DNA of 64,000 nt from Phlegmacium glaucopus (lineage: Eukaryota; Basidiomycota; Agaricomycetes; Agaricales; Cortinariaceae), in NCBI GenBank assembly GCA_015039465.1, contig MU130541.1, positions 429,687-493,686 on the forward strand. The letters are read 5' to 3'. Below the pieces are notes generated by a model. That model did no database searches. It had not been told where the DNA came from and saw only the letters and a program-made list of their open reading frames with translations. This document shows positions 10,857 through 27,863 of the stretch, piece by piece. A program made the position numbers and the translations under genes. Position 1 is the first letter of the stretch; each line of letters opens with the position of its first letter.

Positions 10857-12196
10857 ATGGCCTACTCGAACCAGTTTAGTAATTACGTAATGTTGTGCCA
10901 GGAACTCATTGACCTGATCATCGATCATCTCGCTGACTCGGGACAGCACTGTCCAATCGTCAGTCGTTCCTTTCGTCGACGCTCTCAGCAGAATAGATTC
11001 GAGTCCATCGTTATCAAAGGCGATACCCAAAATCGAGTCCAAAACTTATTCACAATCATACAGCACAATCCCGACATTGCACGCTACATCCAAGAACTCA
11101 CTTTGGAATGTACCGGCTTTACATATTCATGGATTGGAGAGGATCCATTGTTCATCGCTATCATGGATAAGATATCTACTTCCGGCACGCCAATTCGCAA
11201 GTTGACAATAAGAGCAGATGCAGATGAAAATGATGGTTATGAGACTCTGATGTTGAAAGATCCAAAGCCTCTGTTGGATCATTTCTTCCTGCCTTTCATC
11301 TCTCCATTCATAACCTCATTAACTCTCGAGCGACTTGAGAATGTACCCATTGAAGTTGTGGAAAGCTGTGTTCATTTAACACACCTCGAGTTATTACACG
11401 TGAGGTGGGCAGAGGGGGAACGAAGGAACTCCTCTCAATCGCATCATCGTCTTAAGCTTCGACACCTCGCACATCGTCTCTCACGACCGGAATTGAAAAA
11501 GCTTTTCAATCCATCATCATCATCATCGTCATCATCATCATTGGACTTGTCTCATCTCAAGTCATTCATTGTTTATACAGACGAACTACGCGACCTCGAA
11601 TTCGAAAACCAGATCATTGACATCTCTCGCGAGTCTCTCGAAGAGATTTATATCATTTCCATGCAAAATTCTTGTAAGTGCCTTTCCAATGGGAGCAAAG
11701 GAACGTTTTCTAATCTATAATAGGGAGCGGAATGTTTCATGGTGTCGCTAATCTTCATGAATCACCTTGTTTACGCCTTCTACATGCGCATGTTTTATTT
11801 CCTGAAGACAGCCTCGTGTCCATCTGTCAGACTCTCTCCACTATCCGTACCAGATCGTTGGAGAACTTGCTCATTGATGCTAAAGTAGCCTTCTGCGACT
11901 TTTACGACCCGGAAGTCGTGTTCAACGCCGATTGGCCCACTTTTTGCTCACAAGTCGCAAGAGTTATGTCTACCGAAGGAGGGTTCGAATTCAAGATGGC
12001 ATATATGTATGGCCATCACGATCCTGCTGCCGTGGATTTGGATTTGGACACGTATAGAAACGATCTAGATGAACGGTGCCAGTCGGTTATAACACAACTC
12101 CATACAGAAATTTTCAGTTCATTGGAGGAGGATACTAATCCCCGTTTCACAATCGCTCTATCATATGATCTTGAATATGATCTATTTTCCGAATAG
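10857..12196 (+). CDS. F-box-type protein, copy 2
   Basis: Model join(10857..11673,11724..12196), 429 aa, one 50-bp intron at the same position as in copy 1. The start is taken at Met 10857 (MAYSNQFSNYV). The frame is open upstream to 10794, and Met 10890 corresponds to the start of copy 1. The F-box-like N-terminus is better preserved here (LIDLIIDHLAD ... IVSRSFRRRSQ). LRR-like leucine periodicity follows, with a poly-Ser run of nine from a cat/tca microsatellite near 11515-11540. A likely substrate receptor of an SCF ubiquitin ligase by family. The substrate is unknown. The gene begins only 86 bp beyond the Harbinger right end, so its promoter is probably altered or inside the transposon. 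Confidence 0.65.
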
Positions 12197-14363
12197 GACC
12201 GATTTATAGATTTATCTGACTATGTATATGGCATGAAATTGATAAAGTACGTCCTACTGAGGAAGAGGTTTGAGTATTAAAAAAGAGTAATTAATGAAAT
12301 CTTCAGGTTCACCCCCATCTCAATTGAATCACTTCCGACGATGAGGTTATCAAGTTTTTTGATGTCTCCACAAACAAGGATGCTGGCACTAAGGGGGTAT
12401 TGGGTAAAGGATAATAAATTTCAACGGGAGGAGGCAGAAGATCTATGGTTGAATAAAAAGAAATATGTCTGGACGAAAAGCGATACATTAAACATCTAGA
12501 TCCAAGTTCATCCAACGTTGAGCAAACCAAAAAAAAAATCGGCAAATTGATCAATTTGTCCAGGCTTTTGGAATCCGAGATGGGTCGTTATTACCATCTT
12601 CCTCTAAACCTCCGTGAATGGTGATCGGCGGTTGGCGGAGATGATCATGAACCCGGTTCAACGGTCATGGGTATTGGGTAAAGGATAATAATCTCCAACG
12701 AGGATACTCAATAAATTCATTTGGAAAAAAGCGATACATCGAACAAATCAAAAATATTTCCCACAAATTCATCGATTCATCCCAGCTTTTGAATCCGAGA
12801 TGGGTCGTTATACCAAATAAATTCCAAAAAAAAAACAGAAATTCGGTGAAAAACCTTGCTTCCAATGAGCCTCCTCTTTCCAAATATTGGAGAACATTGG
12901 GGGATAATGTTACCGAGCTCCCTGGAAATCGAGTCTGGTAGAAGAAATCTGCGTTTTCATGGTTCTGTTGGTAGGAAAAAAGAAAACAAATACTAAGTTG
13001 TCTGGTTTAAGGCAGACGATCATAAATTTGAGGCAAATTTGACTAACAACTAGTAGACTTTGTCCATTCTTGTAAGATTGTCGTGGAGAAAGCCGGTAGT
13101 AGGGGTAGTCGCCAAAAGGTCAAGATTCTGATGGTCATTGTGTGAGTGCGTGAAGAATTGCAAAATAAAACGCCATGTTAGGTAGAAATCAAAGACAAAG
13201 AGTATCCGTTGATTATGGGGGTGTGATGCTTGCTCGCCGCTGCGTAAGTGGTTGATGTATTACATTTGCGAAACAGTATCCTGTTGACGCAGCAATGGCA
13301 ATTCACTGGTGAGCGTACAAAGTTTAGCCACGAGCCTGCCAAAAAAGCGATGATCCCATAAATCCTTATCGAATATGGCTCGAGTGCGGAAGAAGAAAAA
13401 GAGAGATGTGGATATGATAGTGAGACCGTAGCGCGCTGCGGATTTTATAAATCTACACAAGATAGCCTAGTGATAACAGAACAGTAAGTTGGAAAAAAAG
13501 TAACAAGAAAAAAAGGAAAATGTTTGCCTCGATATAACTGTCGGTGATACTCGGAGAGGAGTTTGTAATCGTTCAAGTTGAGGATTTTGTTTAAAGTATC
13601 CCCTGAGCCCAGTTAGCCCTTTAAATCGGTTGATAAGGCATCAACAACTCACGCTCAAGATTCCAACCATAATGTACCTCGCAAGTGTTGTTAGGAAATC
13701 AGGTAGAGGTAAAGACGTATTTGTGGATTGGTGAACTAGTAAATACTATTCTTGTTCAACATCTTGGTTTGGATAGAACGAACTTAACGACAGACACGTG
13801 TTGTTGGCAGGTCCCCTGAAGTAAGGATTAAGTACTGAGTACTGAGTTCTTCTCGGTGCTCCATCACTCTGGAAGGAAAGAATTTTGGGTTGATGAACAC
13901 GATCACTGTGGGCCTGTGCGTGGGTATTTTCAGAATATTCTGAATTAACTCTTTTTTTTGGGAAGTCGCTAGGAGTTGATGTCAAAACTTTCATACCTTG
14001 CCTCATCTACAAGAAAATATACATGCAACACATGACCAGGGCCATTGAGATCGAAGAAAAAATGTTACAGCATCTGATGGAAGAGAATTCGGGGAAGACA
14101 TTGGATACATCATTACTAGCAATTGGGTGACAGCCGGCGCTTCACAGCCGGCGCTTCATGTCTCTTTTTCCAACTTTTCTACAACCCACGACGAGCTGCT
14201 ACAGGGCTGAGGGATATTTCATAGCACTGTGGAAGCACGAACACATAATGGCGACCGACCAACCTTTCGATTTTTTTTTCTCTCTAGGGGGGCGTTCTAT
14301 TTCTTTAATGTTGATCTTTATATTTACATAACATATTGCATCAAACGCTATCGCTGTGTTTAC
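12197..14363. other. Intergenic region with duplicated F-box 3' flank
   Basis: The first about 500 bp repeat the 3' flank of F-box copy 1, and one sub-block (around 12650-12710) is duplicated again within the region. The remainder (12.8-14.1 kb) has only short unsupported open frames. At about 14110-14330 lies a segment, downstream of the secreted-protein gene, that recurs at 24228-24420. Confidence 0.5.
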
Positions 14364-15315
14364 TTATGACTTCGTCTGAAAACCTTTCTCGGGATTCTTC
14401 GAAAATTCTTTGCCAGATTTCTGCTTGCCTTTTCCTTTGTCAGGAGGAGGTATTGATTGGCCGCCACGGATCTCTGCATTGTTCTTGTTCCAACCTGCTT
14501 TCCCCTGGGCCGACATTCCTTTGGTGTCCACGTATACGTGGTGATTTATCTGGAATTGAATATACATTTTTTAGATTTTGATCCGGTTGTTGTAAATGCA
14601 AGAAAATTAATACGCACCCCCCCGTTGAAGTCGTTAGAAATGGGTTTTTTGTCTTTGTCATGGAAGGAGGCAGTGATGTGGTTCTTCTCCTTCGGATCGC
14701 TTCCACCCTCATGGGCAAGATGTCTGGAAAATAAATGACCAATGAGCGCTGAGCCATCTACCCTAAGGGTTAGTTGACACTAGAAACTTACTGGATTACG
14801 CCACTCTTTGCCTTGTCCTTTAACAGTGGGTTCGTCTTCATCTCATTCTTCACCTGTGTCTTATGCCACTTGATCATGTCCCGACGTGGTTTTCCGTGCA
14901 ACCCCATCTTATCGAGCTCTTCGCGAGCGTGATCACCAAGCTGTAGTTTCGTATTGCTGGGTAATGCTTTGCGTTGATTCTGGTTATTTGGAGGCTGGGG
15001 TTTTTTGACTGGAGCGGAGGGGGGCTTTTCCTTGGGTTTATATGGATTGGCTTTCGGCTCCTTTGTGATTTGCCCCTTGCCTTGTCGTCGATAAAGCCAG
15101 TCATGTTCGATAGGTGCATTCTTAGAGGCTTCACTTCTCTCGACAAGAGCGTTATCTTCAGTGAGTCTATCGTCATTGTCATTAGCCTAGTCTAAATTCG
15201 GAGAGGAGACACCTGGGGAGTCGTGGACTCACAGCAATGGGCGAGCAACAGTGAATTGGAGAAGAGCAAGTGCGGTGATAGCTGTAAGCAGCACGCGATT
15301 ATAGAAGAATAGCAT
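14364..15315 (-). CDS. Small secreted protein, basidiomycete-type, function unknown
   Basis: Model complement(join(14364..14549,14618..14723,14792..15166,15233..15315)), 249 aa, three introns of 66-68 bp. The first about 25 residues (start MLFFYNRVLL, then a hydrophobic ALALLQFTVA core) form a clear signal peptide. The mature protein is basic and hydrophilic: a Pro/Lys-rich stretch (PYKPKEKPPSAPVKKPQPP), then a conserved-looking module (LDKMGLHGKPRRDMIKWH, HLAHEGGSDPKEKNHITA, SFHDKDKK, INHHVYVDTKGMS) and a Lys/Gly-rich tail. The histidines in the HIT-A-SFHD and HHVYV segments are spaced like residues of a compact catalytic or binding fold, but I cannot assign one. Few cysteines are present. 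Likely secreted. A role in defence, competition or substrate binding is speculation. It is transcribed away from the pseudokinase at 15897. Confidence 0.7.
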
Positions 15316-15896
15316 TGTAATTGTTGTTTGAGTTCGTCAAGATGTCCAGCACCTAGAATAAGTTGTTTCGGTCCAGCCTGGAAGAGGAAGAAAAGTCAGC
15401 GGGGCTTCTTATATACTCACCCGCACTATGGTATTATTTGTTGAATAAATAAGCCGCATGTAATATCAATTATGTGTTTATCACTTTTATGACCCCTGTT
15501 TCTTTATTTATTTCCATTCTTTCGTCTTATGAACGCCTTGTGCGACCTTTATCCACGACCGTTCCTCTCCGAGAATGGAGAGGATTTATCACCTTCGTTA
15601 TTATAACAACGAAGACTCGAGTAGTTACCATTTTTTCTGGTATCGTACATAGGACTCAGGCAGAGTGGTAGTGGATGATCGATAATGATTAAACCTAAAA
15701 GTTTAGAGGACAATGTCAAAGCCATCCTGTCACATCGAATTATCGATGCTAAAAATGGCGCACGCTGAATTAAAAATAGAACTTGAAGACATAGCCTATT
15801 TTAATTGCCGATCTGCTGATCGATCTGTCACCAGACAACAGGTCCAGGTAACTTAAACTTGGCCAGAAAACACGTCGCTGAAGGCTCCCAATTTCC
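15316..15896. other. Divergent intergenic region
   Basis: 581 bp between the divergently transcribed secreted-protein gene and the kinase-like gene. It presumably holds both promoters. I see no clear TATA box or conserved site. Confidence 0.4.
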
Positions 15897-17197
15897 ATGT
15901 CGTCTTTCCCTGAAGAACCGCTAAATCTCTCTCCATCCGAGGGTGGTGGACACTGCCCCGCTGCGATTCACCAGAAACTTAATGGCGACAAGTACGAAAT
16001 CGTACGCAAACTTGGATACGGTCCCCGCTCATCTACATGGCTCGTCTTACGCGTTCACGATCCGACGTACTTTGTGGTGAAGATCTTCACTGTCGCTGCC
16101 TCAGATCGCGCAAAGACTGTGGAACTTCCTATCATCAAGGCAGTGAACAATCTCAGTCCTTCCCTGGGGCTTCCGGTGTTTCACGGGAGTTTCTGGGAGG
16201 AAAGCAGTGCAGGATCACATCTTAGCTTCGTGATGAACCCATTGAGCACCTCCGTCCAGGATTTGCAACAAGGTGCCGAGAACCACCAGCTCCCCGTTCA
16301 TGTGGTGCAGCGGATCGTTTGGAGTGTTTCTAGCGCACTCAAAGGCTTGCACGACGCTAAAATAATGCACGGACGTATGTTTCTTATCATTATTTATTCT
16401 CATCCTGACGTTATCGCTAACCCACCCGTAGAGATTAAAGCGGACAACATATTTTTCTCAACGGCGACGCAAATCGAACGCCTCAAGCCCGTGCTCGACT
16501 CAGAACCTGCACCGACCACTATGAAGATCAAGAGTTATACCACTACGCTGTCACAGCCTCTGAGACACACTTTTAAATGGAATAACAAGAAGAAAGTTGT
16601 TGTGGATTGGCCGATCCATCTCGACAACTTGGGACATGGTTAGGGTTTTTCCTTTATTTGCGCTAGTTCGTGGGGTTCTTATCACATTTAATAGCCCAGC
16701 GGTGGAATTACAAACCCGAAAAGGATACAGACTATATATCTGCACCTGAGACCATACTGCAAGGGGCATCGTGTTCGCCTCAAACTGATATCTGGATGCT
16801 GGGATGTCTGGTAAGTCGCGTGCAATAGATTTATTTGTGACTCTGATCAAAATTATGCTCGTAGACATTCAGTCTCCTTACCGGAAACGCTCTCTTTCAC
16901 CTAAATGGGAACACTTCCAAACAAATCGCCGCGATGCGTGCCGCTCTTGAAGACGATGTCCCAGAAGAATGGCTCAGCGACAATAAAATGAAAAATTATA
17001 ATGCTGAGCATCACGGGCTTGTTACTTCCATCGAAGCGGGTCTTTCGGACGTGCTCAACGAGAACGAAGCAGGTGCAGCTTCAGCTTTCATCAAAGGCTG
17101 CCTTCGATTGGATCCCCAGAAACGACTTAAGGCGGGGGAGTGCGCAGATCATGAATGGTTAACGATGGCCAATGCCTGCTCGTGCGCATTCTGTTGA
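15897..17197 (+). CDS. SRPK-like protein kinase homologue, predicted pseudokinase
   Basis: Model join(15897..16374,16432..16638,16695..16810,16865..17197), 377 aa, introns 54-57 bp. It has the fold landmarks of the SRPK-like kinases expanded in agaricomycetes: GYGPRSSTW glycine loop at 40-48, the beta-3 lysine K62 in YFVVKIF, a long insert, APETIL, and DIWMLGCLTFSLLTG. Two catalytic positions are changed. The loop that should read H-x-D-I-K reads HGQIKADN, with Gln160 at the catalytic Asp, formed exactly across intron 1. The DFG-type motif reads DNLGHAQ, with Asn225 at the Mg-binding Asp (Asp224 precedes it). The frame is open and splice sites are regular, so it looks like an expressed but non-phosphorylating relative. 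Alternative splicing at 16432 cannot restore Asp because the other acceptor introduces a stop. Confidence 0.75.
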
Positions 17198-17748
17198 AAG
17201 AGGCAAGGAAACATGATCGTAGAATGTATTTTAACAAGGGATTTATGTATCATAAATCAAATTGGCCCTAAACCTGTACGACTTTATCACTGCTAAATAC
17301 CCATCGAAAATGCTACCATTGTAAAAATCCTTGCGCGCTTCCTCATCCCTGACCGCTGTAAAGGTATCCTGAAACTGACAAAGGTCATTCTTATGACGAA
17401 AGGATAGCGTTGTGGCTAGATGTACCTGGAGAATATTTTTTTAAAAAACAATCTTCGCGTCTTCTCCAAGTTTGATGTCAAAAATTATTGTTCAAACTGG
17501 CGAGAAAAGGCCATGTGAAAATGAGTTGAATCAATCTTTCCAGTAATATTTTAAGACACGGGTTTCGAAGGATAAGGATAAGTATAATAAATGTAGACAC
17601 CATACTTATATACATTGGCCGGTGTAGCAGAGACCGACAACCAAACCAATATGAGAACGGCGAACGACGGCGACCCAAGTATACTCTCTCTAAATAGATG
17701 AGATAGGACCGCAACAGAAAATCTACAAACTCACCTCTGCTACACACT
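17198..17748. other. Convergent intergenic region
   Basis: 551 bp between the 3' end of the kinase-like gene and the 3' end of the zinc-finger pseudogene. No gene or repeat recognised. Confidence 0.4.
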
Positions 17749-18387
17749 TTACATCTTCTGAAGACGGGTAAATAAATCATTGAAGTAATTGCTGATCTCA
17801 GGCTGAGTTGTCTCCGCCAACCAGCACGAACGGCTCTCCAAGTGTGGGACGAACCCGGAAATTAGTTTGAACTCGGTGTTACACTTCGGACATATAAACT
17901 CGTCCACATCGTGTTCAGGTGTGAATTAAGATCCGAAAGAGTTTTGAACTTCTTCCTGCTACGGAGATAACATTCGTACGTTGAGTCGTTGAAGGAGGCC
18001 TCAGGAGCAAAAAAAATTGCGCAATGTAGGCGGCTGAACAGGATCAGTGATTTGCTTGATAAAAATGGTGGGAACAATCTTTATCTTATGAACGGCAGCA
18101 GTGACATCGTGGGTGCGTGAGTGTATGGCAACCTGACCCGATGTGTATTGCGATTCCGGAGGGACTCCTTGAACATTCCTTGGAAGAAGGACACTTGAAG
18201 TTGGGCCCGCTACCGGCCAATGAGTTCTGATGCTACGAAATAATGAGCAGCAGAAGAAGACAGATGTGGGCCTGGCGGTCGCAGACTTGAAGTCTCGCGA
18301 ACATTCAAAACACCAGGCGTGATGCTGATTGAGGGCCATCATGTCAGTGAGTTGCCGTTCGCAGCCGTTGCAATATGGCGTCCTCAT
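17749..18387 (-). pseudogene. C2H2 zinc-finger protein, frameshifted
   Basis: Minus-strand fragments follow the order of an agaricomycete C2H2 protein: YCNGCERQLTDMMALNQHHA at the start, WCFECSRDFKSATA, then YECYLRSRKKFKTLSDLNSH, then ICPKCNTEFKLISGFVPHLE and a tail NYFNDLFTRLQKM with stop at 17749. Two defects are visible. A cysteine expected in the CYLCxRKF position is Arg. The zinc finger and the following VDEFICPKC segment are in different frames without a credible intron between them (near 17912), consistent with a 1-bp deletion. The middle (18100-18300) is poorly conserved and may hold an intron. The start is taken at ATG 18387. The ancestral role was probably nucleic-acid binding. Confidence 0.6.
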
Positions 18388-18564
18388 CGTCGTCCTCGAC
18401 GTCATCACTAACACTGGCGAGTCTGTCTAAGTAAGCGTCGAGGGATAGGCATGCTTAGGAGAATTCAAAGTGCTATGAAGCAGCTCAATTGTCTGTTTGA
18501 CACGTAACTGAAGACATGGTCAGTACAGTTGTTATTGATAATGCAGATTTAATCGCGTACTTTT

Positions 18565-18790
18565 TCCAGCCACTCAAAGAGCAGGATATCCAAAGGATAT
18601 CCAGATAGTTGTCACTGATACGAAAGGATTGCCCGAACCATTCCTGAAGGCTGCTTTTGCATGAGATTGTCCCTGAGGCTTTTAGGGTCTGTAGAAGCCC
18701 AAGAACACTGATACACAAACTAAGAGTCGAAGGACAAGTTGGATCCGTGCCAGTGACAGCGTCATTGTCACGGCGAGAATGAGACGAACA
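18565..18790 (+). repeat. Duplicated segment preceding the helicase copies
   Basis: A block starting 'ccactcaaagagcaggat' and ending 'tcacggcgagaatg' is repeated at about 24848-25040, upstream of the second helicase copy. In the second copy it reads as an open stretch (VVTDTKRLFEPFLRIAF ... EIVPEVFRVC), so it is probably the 3' end of another gene carried along in the duplication. This copy has an extra 'aaggatatcc' duplication near 18590. Confidence 0.6.
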
Positions 18791-18803
18791 TTGCCGAACG
18801 AAC

Positions 18804-21720
<2,917 letters not shown>

Positions 21721-22213
21721 GGTACATAGCGTATGATGACTTGATAAAATATATTTGCAAAGTGGCAAGGAGCACTCACAACATGCCGTTTCTAATGCGT
21801 GAGGGTACAGTAGAAATGGAATAAAGTGCTGGAGGCCAAGCCCAACACGGGATTCAAAGCGATAATTCAATAAAGGCAGGGTACAAAGGTCGATTCTCGA
21901 TGGCATGATTAGCACCAATCAAACGACTCGGCATCGGCGAGTAGAATACCAGTGCATGTATGAGCGGTGCATGACCATCAGGTAGTCCTCCTGCTGTGGC
22001 GGGACTCTACCTAAAATCCGATGCAGATGTGCAGACATTTGAGCACAAATTTCATACGTCTCAAATAAATGCGGAATGAGTTGAAAACGACGACTTAATC
22101 GGCGAACAATTTGCAGTGTTCTTTTCTTTCCAGGTGTTAGTAAGTTCGAGTATCAAATAGCTGTGGAGTACTCAGTATATCAGTATATTCGGGCATCCCT
22201 AAAATTCGTACAC

Positions 22214-22613
22214 AGACAAGAATGTTAGCAAATATTTCAATAGCCAAAAATGGTAGCTGATGAAATTGCATGACTCGATACGTATCGAGTCATGCAATTT
22301 CTGTCATGATTGAACCCTTTCCGCATCTCAGTTCTGAAAACACGTTGGATATTCCGTCCGCTTTAGAGATGAAACAGCACCCCATACCACTTTCATAAGG
22401 TACATGACCGACGGTACATTTCTCCGAGAAACAATGAATACCACACTCGGACGATATTCAACCATCATCATCGATGAAGCACATGAACGCATGCTCACAA
22501 CTGATATCCTGATTGAACCGCCCAAAGACATTGCCAACATACGCAAAGAGCTCAATATTATCATCATGTCCGCCACTCTTGACGCCGTCAAGTTTCAAAA
22601 ATATATGATTGTA
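22214..22613 (+). pseudogene. PRP43-like helicase fragment, copy 3
   Basis: About 400 bp related more closely to copy 2 than to copy 1: an N-terminal remnant near 22214-22260, then the motif Ib-III part ([49 protein letters not shown]). It starts and ends abruptly, lacks Walker A and all of domain 2, and has frame changes. The DEAH box is retained here although copy 2 has DEAD, so the fragment predates that change or comes from another copy. At the position of the intron donor it carries a 40-bp palindrome. Confidence 0.8.
22262..22301. repeat. 40-bp perfect palindrome
   Basis: Arms of 20 bp, gaaattgcatgactcgatac and its exact reverse complement, with no spacer. The homologous site in helicase copy 2 (about 25683-25715) has only part of the right arm (gtatcgagtc), so the left arm arose by copying the opposite strand. 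Confidence 0.95.
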
Positions 22614-22644
22614 GCGTCGACAATGGTTAAAACCTATTTAACCG

Positions 22645-23588
22645 TCAAGTTGCCTCACTCTCAATTCTATTCATCCGCCCTTCTGCCTCGGCGGCCAGCT
22701 CTTTGGTTTGATCGCTAGCCTGATCGTGGCCCTTGATCTCTCCAAATCTTTTCTTCCAAAAATTCCACCGTTCGATTGAAAACTCGTAAACTCCCTTCCA
22801 ATTCTTTCCCGCATCCTTAAAGCCAGCCAGGGGTGTTCCCGGGTTACGACAATGAGCAAAGATAACATTCCCGCAAAGGAGGATCCATATTGCTTCTAAG
22901 GGCACGTATACATCCAGCCGAGGGCCTTGTTTGAGATATGCCTTGGAACGTTGGTCAGGCTCTTCCTCGAAGGCCGCTCGGAAATCCTGAATGGAAAAAT
23001 GCTTAGAACGGTCAGCGAGACCGCTCTGCGTGAGACGTGCTGCGAATGCTACGAAGTTGCATTGGTGGGTGCGAATAGCTTCCTAGGCACCCGAGGTATC
23101 TCCTACATCGATGGCTGTAACAATGCCAATGAAAGATCAGACGCAAAACAATATGAAAACATGGATCGCATACTGTAGCCATGTTCCGTCATTACGGGTC
23201 CCAGCAGAGGCAGGTCCGACCAAATCGCCAGCTTGCTCCAGTCATCCATTTGAACCGTCGTTGGTCCAGGTAAGTCCTTTAGTGCTTGAATAACCTCTAC
23301 TAGTCTGGTCTGTCCAGGGTGATTCCAAGGGATCTGCTCTGCTACAGAGGTGACGACTCCCCACATCTCGAAAAGAAAACTTTCCGGTCCTTCACTCTCT
23401 CTATCTTCCTCTCTTGGGCGATTGAGCGGGAAGAGCTTGTCAATCTCTTGTGCGGCATTCGTTGGCGAGAGTGTGGCGTTGGGCTAAAGATACGTGTTGA
23501 GAATGTGGAAGATTCTTTGATTAATGATCCATGGCTGCTCGTTATCTGAACTTTGGAGGACGAGATTGAGGGGGGTCGAATCAGGCAT
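22645..23588 (-). pseudogene. DUF3632-like protein gene, disrupted
   Basis: Minus-strand exons in the order of fungal DUF3632 proteins, whose function is unknown: start MPDSTPLNLVLQ at 23588, then PLNRPREEDRESEGPESFLF, EMWGVVTSVAEQIPWNHPGQ, ALKDLPGPTT, WSDLPLLGP, FAARLTQSGLAD, PLEAIWILLCGNVIFA and FSIERWNFWKKRF, ending near 22645. An in-frame TAG at 23484-23486 truncates it after 34 codons, and the segment between LALLQPSM (stop 23103) and FVAFAARL needs a frame change that no normal intron explains. It sits between helicase copies 3 and 2, so the duplication zone has trapped and inactivated it. Confidence 0.6.
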
Positions 23589-24847
23589 GATGATGGTAGT
23601 GGAAACAAGTGCTGGACCAGAAGATCTGATGGGGGCGTGTGAATCCAGGCTTGATGGAAGATTTGCAGTGCTTTTCGACGACGGCCTGATGAAACTTGAC
23701 AGATGAATTCAAAACTCTGAACAGTCCCAGAGAAACGTTGATGAACTCGTAGACCTTTCAAAGAAGCCCAATCTGTTCATCGGCGCCTCTTCAAGTTCAT
23801 TAGCCGAATGTCACGAGATGATGATCAACTATTTTCCCGGACTGTCTAGACTTTTGAAATTAGCGCTGAAAATTCATCTCTGTGACATGCGTGGAAGGGA
23901 AAGTAAGTTTATTACCGGGGGCAGGGGAGTACCAGACCCAGTGTATCGTCCTATACAGTGCTAGGTCAACTAGTAATCGATAATCATTTGTTGACATTGC
24001 ATTTTTGATAGAACGGTCTGCGCGGATCCGTTCCATCCGAAATAACAGCCGTTATAGATTCCCATTTGTCAACCGAGTACATGATTGATGACATGACTTT
24101 GACATATTGGAAAATCCTGACGGATCATTGATGGATCCTGGAGCTACCTAAGTAGGCAAATCAAGAGCTATTGAGATTCAAGGAAAGGTCTGATGGGAAA
24201 TAATTCGATGAAGACGTAGTACTCATCATTACTTAGTAATTGGGTGGCAGCCCCGGCGCTTCACAGCCCAACCTCATCTTTCTTTTTCCAACCCAAGACG
24301 AGCTGCTACAGGGCGGTTGGGATATTTCGTAGCACTGTGGAAACACGAACAGCGACCGACAACCTTTCGATCCTTTTTCTCTCTAGGAGGACGTTCTGGT
24401 GTTTTAAGTGTTGATATCAATAGTTCATTACAGGCTCGGTAAAGTATTTAATAGTCCCTGCGCAATGGAGTTTTCACTGCTTCACCGCCATCGGTAGGAA
24501 GATCAAAGTCGTAAAACAGTGCAAAGAATACCACGCCCTAATGAACCCGGAATAATTTCAAAAGTTAACTGGATTATCGACTTACAGGTTACTACGGTTT
24601 TTCACTGGCACTTTCCCCTTGGCACATAGCACAAGATGTCCGTCATTTCCGCTGCCATGGGCAACGGCCCCGGCAACCACACCGCAGAGATCTGTATAAT
24701 GCTGAGTCCAAGCCCAGGGATGATCCTGGTCCCGCGCGTGTAATCTTCATCTATCCTCAAATGGCCTTCCGTTTTGGAATACTGGGAACTCGAGCAGTTT
24801 GTCCTCTGGCCTGCATCCTTCTTCGGGCCACACGATCCCTTTTCCAG
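23589..24847. other. Intergenic mosaic region
   Basis: No intact gene. At 24228-24420 it holds a diverged copy of the segment found downstream of the secreted-protein gene (14110-14330), including 'gacgagctgctacagggc' and 'tagcactgtgga'. On the minus strand near 24600-24740 a coding-like stretch (DHPWAWTQHYTDLCGVVAGA) suggests a remnant exon of an unknown protein. Confidence 0.4.
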
Positions 24848-25014
24848 CCACTCAAAAAGCAGGATGTCCAGATGGTTGTCACCGATACGAAGCGATTGTT
24901 CGAACCATTCCTAAGGATTGCTTTCCAGGAGATTGTTCCTGAGGTTTTTAGAGTCTGTAGAAGCCCGAGAACAGTGATACGCAAACTCAGTGTCAAGTTG
25001 GACAAGTTACATCC

Positions 25015-27863
<2,849 letters not shown>

